This document shows positions 6,262-9,573 of a DNA stretch of 9,573 bases, piece by piece. The notes beneath the pieces are model-generated. The model saw only the letters and a program-made list of their open reading frames with translations, had not been told where the DNA came from and searched no databases. The DNA is taken from NCBI GenBank assembly GCA_021809305.1, contig JAKBAF010000025.1, forward strand, positions 1-9,573, written 5' to 3'. Positions within the stretch are counted from its first letter, which is position 1; each line of letters begins with the position of its first letter. This DNA comes from a bacterium (GTDB taxonomy: Bacteria > Chlamydiota > Chlamydiia > Chlamydiales > JAFEGQ01). Position numbers and translations under genes: made by a program.

Positions 6262-7062
6262 ATGAGTAAAATGGGCAAGGCAGGTATCATTTTAGCCTCT
6301 CCAAAGCGGAGACCTCGCTTTACACTAATCATTCCAACGCTCAATTCGGCCTCCCGAATCTCTGGCACCATTGACTCTCTCAACCGGCAGATGGATTGCG
6401 ATCTTGAGCTTGTGATAATTGATGCGGGATCACAAGACCCAACAATTGATTTTGTCAGACGAGGCTATTGTGGGAGTGTAAAGGTCTACTCGGTGAGGGA
6501 GTACTCGATGTTTGAGATGGCCAATCGGGGGATCTCGCTTGCAACGGGGGAGTACATCTCTATCCTATTACCTGGGGATAGCTACATCTCGGCTGAGACC
6601 CTCTCGATGGTGGGACAAGCAGCGCAAGAGAGAGACCTGCCAGATCTGATCTACTGTGGCTGTCTCATTCGAGAGGTGGATGCGGAGCCGAGGATTCTCC
6701 TTGAACCCTTTGATGTGGCCTCGCTTCGGAAAGGAATGCTGCCAACAAGTATTCAATCGTGCTGGTTCTCTCGCGCAAGCTTGAAGCGGCTTGGAAAATT
6801 CGATACCAATTTTCGAGTAGCGGCAGGCTATGAGCTCCTCTGTCGGATGGCTGTGGCGGGAGGGTTTAAGGTGGCGCGGCTGGAAAGGATCTTCGTTGAT
6901 CTAGACAGGCGTAGCTTGCCACCTAGTATCTCGGTGCGCCGCTCATTTGAAACGCATTTCATTCTAAAGCGCTACTTTGGCTGGGGCGCTGCCATTCGCT
7001 ATTGGGCGGGTCAGCATCCGCTTCACCTCATCAAACTCTGGTGGAAGACCCGAGATCGGTAG
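6262..7062 (+). CDS. GT2-family (GT-A fold) glycosyltransferase, WcaE/WcaA-like
   Basis: The 266-residue protein is a likely inverting glycosyltransferase acting at the cytoplasmic side on a surface polysaccharide or glycolipid; acceptor and sugar are unknown. The nucleotide-sugar fold is clear: FTLIIPTLNSASRISGTIDS (20-39), LELVIIDAGSQDPTIDFV (48-65) and MANRGISLATGEYISILLPG (86-105), followed by D106. The LLPGDSY segment replaces the usual DxD, as in the SGD/PGD subgroup related to colanic acid enzymes. The later segment SCWFSRASLKRLGKFDTNF matches the family, but the usual AADYE is AAGYE here (Gly189). There is no signal peptide; the C-terminus is basic and aromatic (WGAAIRYWAG, LIKLWWKTRDR) and might sit on the membrane. 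The start may be 6262 or 6271; ggatgag before 6271 looks like a ribosome binding site. It is not linked to other polysaccharide genes here. Confidence 0.88.
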   Translation: MSKMGKAGIILASPKRRPRFTLIIPTLNSASRISGTIDSLNRQMDCDLELVIIDAGSQDPTIDFVRRGYCGSVKVYSVREYSMFEMANRGISLATGEYISILLPGDSYISAETLSMVGQAAQERDLPDLIYCGCLIREVDAEPRILLEPFDVASLRKGMLPTSIQSCWFSRASLKRLGKFDTNFRVAAGYELLCRMAVAGGFKVARLERIFVDLDRRSLPPSISVRRSFETHFILKRYFGWGAAIRYWAGQHPLHLIKLWWKTRDR

Positions 7063-7127
7063 TTTCAGCGTCCCACTAGCGGAAATGGGGGACATAGTGT
7101 ATCTTTTTCTCATTTTTGCGGTGAGAG

Positions 7128-7595
7128 ATGGCGCAGCAGCATTCCGGGGAGCTTGTCTCCAATCGGAGGGCCTATCACGACTACGAGATCCTAGAGACCT
7201 ATGAAGTTGGGATCTCTCTTTTAGGAAGCGAGGTGAAGTCTCTTCGAAACTCTGAGGGGAGCCTTCAAGAGGCCTATGTGAGGATCATCGATAGCGAGAT
7301 CTGGCTAATAGGCTCTTCTATCGCCCCCTATCGCTACGGCAGCGTTTACAATCATGAGGAGCGGCGCGACCGGAAGCTTCTGATGAAGAAGTATGAGATA
7401 CGCCGTCTCAAGATGTGGACGCAGGAGAAGGGGCTGACCCTCGTTGCCCTTGCTTTCTACCTCAAAAAAGGAAAGATTAAGGTGCGCATCGCAAGAGCTA
7501 GAGGAAAAAAACTTGGTGATAAACGCGAGGCCATCAAGGCGCGTGATGTGAAGCGCGAGCTCGGCCGAGTGATGCGAGGCGACGCTCGGAGTTAG
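7128..7595 (+). CDS. smpB: SsrA-binding protein SmpB
   Basis: SmpB binds tmRNA and delivers it to stalled ribosomes in trans-translation. The 155-residue product matches the family from end to end: NRRAYHDYEILETYEVGI (12-29), LGSEVKSLRNSEGSLQEAYV (32-51), APYRYGSVYNHEERRDRKLL (66-85), the RGKKLGDKREAIKARD segment (125-140) and a basic C-terminal tail that in the family reaches the decoding centre. In most homologues the residue after GKKL or GKK is aromatic or His; Gly130 here is a small variation. The ATG at 7128 gives the usual short N-terminal leader; GGTGA at 7120-7124 is close but is the only Shine-Dalgarno candidate. It follows the glycosyltransferase by 65 bases with no clear terminator between, so co-transcription is possible. 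No tmRNA gene is visible in the window. Confidence 0.97.
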   Translation: MAQQHSGELVSNRRAYHDYEILETYEVGISLLGSEVKSLRNSEGSLQEAYVRIIDSEIWLIGSSIAPYRYGSVYNHEERRDRKLLMKKYEIRRLKMWTQEKGLTLVALAFYLKKGKIKVRIARARGKKLGDKREAIKARDVKRELGRVMRGDARS

Positions 7596-7643
7596 TCTTG
7601 TAAACTTGCCTCCTTCTATCAGTTATGCTACTCTCTTTTCTAA

Positions 7644-7707
7644 AGAGGTAATTGCAAATCTCGGATAACCTAAAAAACGGTTAAACCGGAATTTTTCAAT
7701 CACCTCT
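7644..7707 (+). promoter_or_regulatory. Candidate structured 5' leader of rlmN
   Basis: The 135-base smpB-rlmN gap can fold. The strand agaggtaattg (7644-7654) pairs with caatcacctct (7697-7707) at 10 of 11 positions, enclosing a hairpin cggt-taa-accg (7678-7688) flanked by A and T runs (7673-7677, 7692-7696). A further small hairpin, taaca-ttcgg-tgtta (7715-7729), ends one base before the rlmN ATG. A TATGCT hexamer at 7624-7629 could be the -10 of an rlmN promoter upstream of the fold, but its -35 is unclear. The inner hairpin plus T run could instead be a weak smpB terminator. Function is inferred from pairing only. Confidence 0.35.
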
Positions 7708-7730
7708 AAATAACTAACATTCGGTGTTAA

Positions 7731-8783
7731 ATGCTCCCTTTCTACTCCCTGCTACCAGAAGAGCTTGAAGCTTGGCTAAAAGGGAGGGGAGAGGCGTCGT
7801 TTCGAGCGGGGCAGATCATGAATTGGGTCTACCAGCAGCGTGTGGTTGATTGGGGGGCGATGACAAACCTGCCGGCCTCCCTTCGGTCAGCCTTAGCGGA
7901 GTGGGCCACACTTGCCCCTTTGAGCGAGGTCAGCCGCGAGGAGTCGGGCGATGGCGAGACAATGAAATTTTTATTTGCTCTTCCGGATGGCAAGAGGGTC
8001 GAGTCGGTCCTTATTATGAGCCCTGACAGGCGTACTGTCTGTGTCTCCTCCCAGGTGGGCTGCCCAGCAAGATGCGCTTTTTGCGCCTCTGGGAAGAAGG
8101 GGCTTATTCGCAATCTATCAGCTGGCGAGATCGTGGCCCAGATCTTCCATATCGACCACTTTTTGCGGCAGGGAGAGGAGCGCGTCTCCCACCTTGTCTT
8201 CATGGGAATGGGGGAGCCCCTTGAAAATTTCGACGCCGTTCTACGATCTATTCAAATCTTGAACCACCCCGACCTCTTTAACTTCTCTCAGAGGCGGATC
8301 ACCCTTTCGACAGTGGGTGTTATCCCGGGTATTGACCGCCTAACGGCCTCAAATCTGAAGGTCAACCTCGCCCTTTCGCTCCATGCGCCCTCACAGGCGT
8401 TGCGCCAAAAACTCATTCCTTACGCCAAGAAGTATCCATTAAAGGAGCTGCTTGAGGCGGTCGATCGCTATCAGCTAAGAGCGGGGCGCGATGTGACCTA
8501 CGAGTACACGCTTATGGCCGGCATCAATGACGCAAAGGAGCACGCCGATGAGCTTGCCATACTCCTTTTGCGCCGCCAGGCGACGGTGAATATCATTCCC
8601 TACAACCCTGTCCCAGGTTTGCGTCTCAAGCGTCCATCCGGGGAGGCGATTGAGGCCTTTCGTGCGGTCCTTACCCGTCATGGGATTGTCAACACCTGTC
8701 GCTACACCAAAGGTGTTGATATCGCCGCGGCTTGTGGCCAGCTCGCTCTTCGTGAAGAGGGCTCCTTACCCATGGCCTCATAA
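7731..8783 (+). CDS. rlmN: Dual-specificity RNA methyltransferase RlmN (23S A2503 / tRNA A37 C2-methylation)
   Basis: This radical SAM enzyme methylates C2 of adenosine 2503 in 23S rRNA and, in characterised homologues, A37 in tRNAs. The 350-residue product has the N-terminal RNA-binding region with FRAGQIMNWVYQQRV (24-38). The cluster motif GCPARCAFCASG follows, with Cys111, Cys115 and Cys118 for the 4Fe-4S cluster, and MGMGEPLENFD (158-168) is the SAM-binding GEP segment. Cys104 in VCVSSQVGC is seven residues before the cluster, as Cys118 is in E. coli. Cys335 in GVDIAAACGQL corresponds to E. coli Cys355, the methylated catalytic Cys. Its presence and the RlmN-type sequence throughout argue for RlmN rather than Cfr. 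The start at 7731 gives a normal short N-terminus; no good Shine-Dalgarno is present and a small hairpin occupies that position. It ends 62 bases before pgsA. Confidence 0.97.
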   Translation: MLPFYSLLPEELEAWLKGRGEASFRAGQIMNWVYQQRVVDWGAMTNLPASLRSALAEWATLAPLSEVSREESGDGETMKFLFALPDGKRVESVLIMSPDRRTVCVSSQVGCPARCAFCASGKKGLIRNLSAGEIVAQIFHIDHFLRQGEERVSHLVFMGMGEPLENFDAVLRSIQILNHPDLFNFSQRRITLSTVGVIPGIDRLTASNLKVNLALSLHAPSQALRQKLIPYAKKYPLKELLEAVDRYQLRAGRDVTYEYTLMAGINDAKEHADELAILLLRRQATVNIIPYNPVPGLRLKRPSGEAIEAFRAVLTRHGIVNTCRYTKGVDIAAACGQLALREEGSLPMAS

Positions 8784-8821
8784 ATAAATAGGGCGCGGTA
8801 GCCGATTAAATCCCTATCCGG

Positions 8822-8827
8822 TATAAG
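8822..8827 (+). promoter_or_regulatory. Weak -10-like hexamer before pgsA
   Basis: TATAAG (8822-8827) matches five of six -10 positions in the short rlmN-pgsA gap. The -35 position 17 bases upstream (tagccg) is poor. If used, transcription would start near 8834, upstream of both possible pgsA starts. Read-through from rlmN is as likely. Confidence 0.25.
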
Positions 8828-8845
8828 GCTTCCAATCTACTAAGA

Positions 8846-9469
8846 GTGGCAAACGAGATGAGTGTTGCGACCTATCTCACGATCATCCGCATCTTTATCA
8901 GTCCCATCTTTCTCGTATTCTATATGGAGTATGCGGCGCTAGGTATAAGTGGCATCGTCCTTCCCTATATTCTGCTTTTTCTCTTAAGCGTCTCTGAGCT
9001 CTCAGACATCTTCGACGGCTACTTTGCGAGGCGCTACAACCAGGTTACCGATCTTGGTAAGATTCTCGACCCGATGGCCGACAGCATCTCGCGGATCTCT
9101 GTCTTTTTGACCTTCACCCTCCCGCCTGTCCGCCTTCCCATGCTTCTTGTCTTCATCTTTCTCTATCGCGATTCAGTTGTTGGCACCTTGCGCACCATCT
9201 GCGCTCTGCGCGGCTTTGCGCTAGCAGCCCGCCCGAGTGGCAAGCTAAAGGCGGTTGTACAAGCGATTGCCGCTTTCTGCATTCTCATACTCATGATTCC
9301 CTATTCCATGGAGTATCTTAGCGAGCACACCCTCTATGTGACGTCGGCCTGGATCGTTGCTGCGGCTGGTCTCTACACTCTCTTCTCGGGCATAGACTAC
9401 ATTTATGCCAATAGAGAGCACATCCTCAAACTTCTCATTCCACGGGGTCGGACAGATACACATGGCTGA
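8846..9469 (+). CDS. pgsA: CDP-alcohol phosphatidyltransferase, probably PgsA (phosphatidylglycerophosphate synthase)
   Basis: This membrane enzyme transfers a phosphatidyl group from CDP-diacylglycerol to glycerol-3-phosphate, the committed step to phosphatidylglycerol. The complete family signature D-x2-D-G-x2-A-R-x8-G-x3-D-x3-D is present: DIFDGYFARR (54-63), then GKILDPMAD (71-79), with Asp54, Asp57, Asp75 and Asp79 as metal and catalytic residues. SGKLKAVVQ (131-139) resembles the PgsA GKxKTxxQ element, which favours PgsA over related synthases. About six hydrophobic helices are seen, including 8-26, 35-52, 85-107, 137-152 and 165-182. The listed start is GTG at 8846; ATG at 8858 is equally possible and gives the more typical start MSVATYLTIIRI, with agagtgg as a poor ribosome binding site. 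Length (207 or 203) fits. The stop overlaps the next gene by 8 bases. Confidence 0.92.
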   Translation: MANEMSVATYLTIIRIFISPIFLVFYMEYAALGISGIVLPYILLFLLSVSELSDIFDGYFARRYNQVTDLGKILDPMADSISRISVFLTFTLPPVRLPMLLVFIFLYRDSVVGTLRTICALRGFALAARPSGKLKAVVQAIAAFCILILMIPYSMEYLSEHTLYVTSAWIVAAAGLYTLFSGIDYIYANREHILKLLIPRGRTDTHG

Positions 9470-9573
9470 TAGGCGCTGCCTCCCTGAGCCGAGAGTCTTA
9501 GGTCTAGGTGCACCCATTGTCGATCTCATTCTAAAGGTCGATGACGCCTTTTTAGCGACAGTGCCTGGCGAGC
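9462..9573 (+). CDS. PfkB-family carbohydrate/nucleoside kinase, 3' truncated by window edge
   Basis: A frame opens with ATG at 9462 and runs to the window end (37 full codons). It reads RVLGLGAPIVDLILKVDD followed by AFLATVPGE, the typical N-terminal strand and turn of PfkB-type kinases such as adenosine kinase and ribokinase-like enzymes, where G-x-G/A-x-x-x-D leads into the substrate site. These enzymes phosphorylate sugars or nucleosides with ATP; the substrate cannot be told from this fragment. The start overlaps the pgsA stop (ATGgcTGA), which indicates translational coupling. The call rests on a short segment but the pattern is distinctive. Confidence 0.75.
   Translation, partial: MADRRCLPEPRVLGLGAPIVDLILKVDDAFLATVPGE

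Noticed and set aside
7063..7730. tmRNA (ssrA) or tRNA gene next to smpB
   Set aside because: The gaps are only 65 and 135 bases and show no tRNA-like acceptor or T-arm sequence; tmRNA would not fit.
8788..8817. Hairpin ataggg...ccctat after rlmN as a terminator
   Set aside because: The stem is 6 bp with an 18-base loop and no T run follows, so termination is not supported.

Overview
The window looks like chromosomal housekeeping DNA from a member of the Chlamydiae, probably an environmental (amoeba-type) lineage rather than a Chlamydia species. The main evidence is one 1009-residue glycyl-tRNA synthetase that joins the alpha and beta subunits, which are separate proteins in most bacteria that have this enzyme type; the fusion is well known from chlamydiae. 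The order dnaG - small gene - glyQS - pgsA also matches what I recall of Chlamydia trachomatis (dnaG, glyQ and pgsA close together), here with extra genes inserted. Base composition looks richer in G+C than the chlamydial genomes I know, so the genus is not assigned.

Layout. 1-2031: the 3' part of dnaG (primase, cut by the window start), overlapped by 58 bases by a DCC-family (DUF393) thiol-disulfide protein gene. 2032-2176: a repeat with two G/C hairpins and a terminator. 2271-3011: an unrecognised membrane protein with a tyrosine/NPxTGE-type repeated middle. 3043-3187: a second, inverted copy of the repeat, whose distal end is a strong bidirectional terminator. 3191-6220 (minus): glyQS. 6262-7062: a GT2 glycosyltransferase, divergent from glyQS across only 41 bases. 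Then on the plus strand smpB (7128-7595), rlmN (7731-8783) with a structured-looking leader, pgsA (8846-9469), and the first 37 codons of a PfkB-family sugar/nucleoside kinase (9462-9573), which overlaps the pgsA stop by 8 bases.

The named genes serve core functions: replication priming, tRNA charging, ribosome rescue, rRNA/tRNA methylation and phosphatidylglycerol synthesis. They do not form one pathway. No stretch longer than about 240 bases lacks a gene, and no tRNA, rRNA, tmRNA, CRISPR array or transposase is visible.

The most unusual structure is the pair of roughly 145-base inverted repeats. Each copy begins within three bases after a stop codon (of the DCC gene and of glyQS), carries two perfect hairpins with conserved stems but altered loops, and ends in a related intrinsic terminator. 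Together they enclose the unrecognised membrane protein gene. Either a terminator-bearing repeat inserted at gene ends, or an inverted-repeat-bounded cassette, would explain this. I see nothing that amounts to a proven new system.
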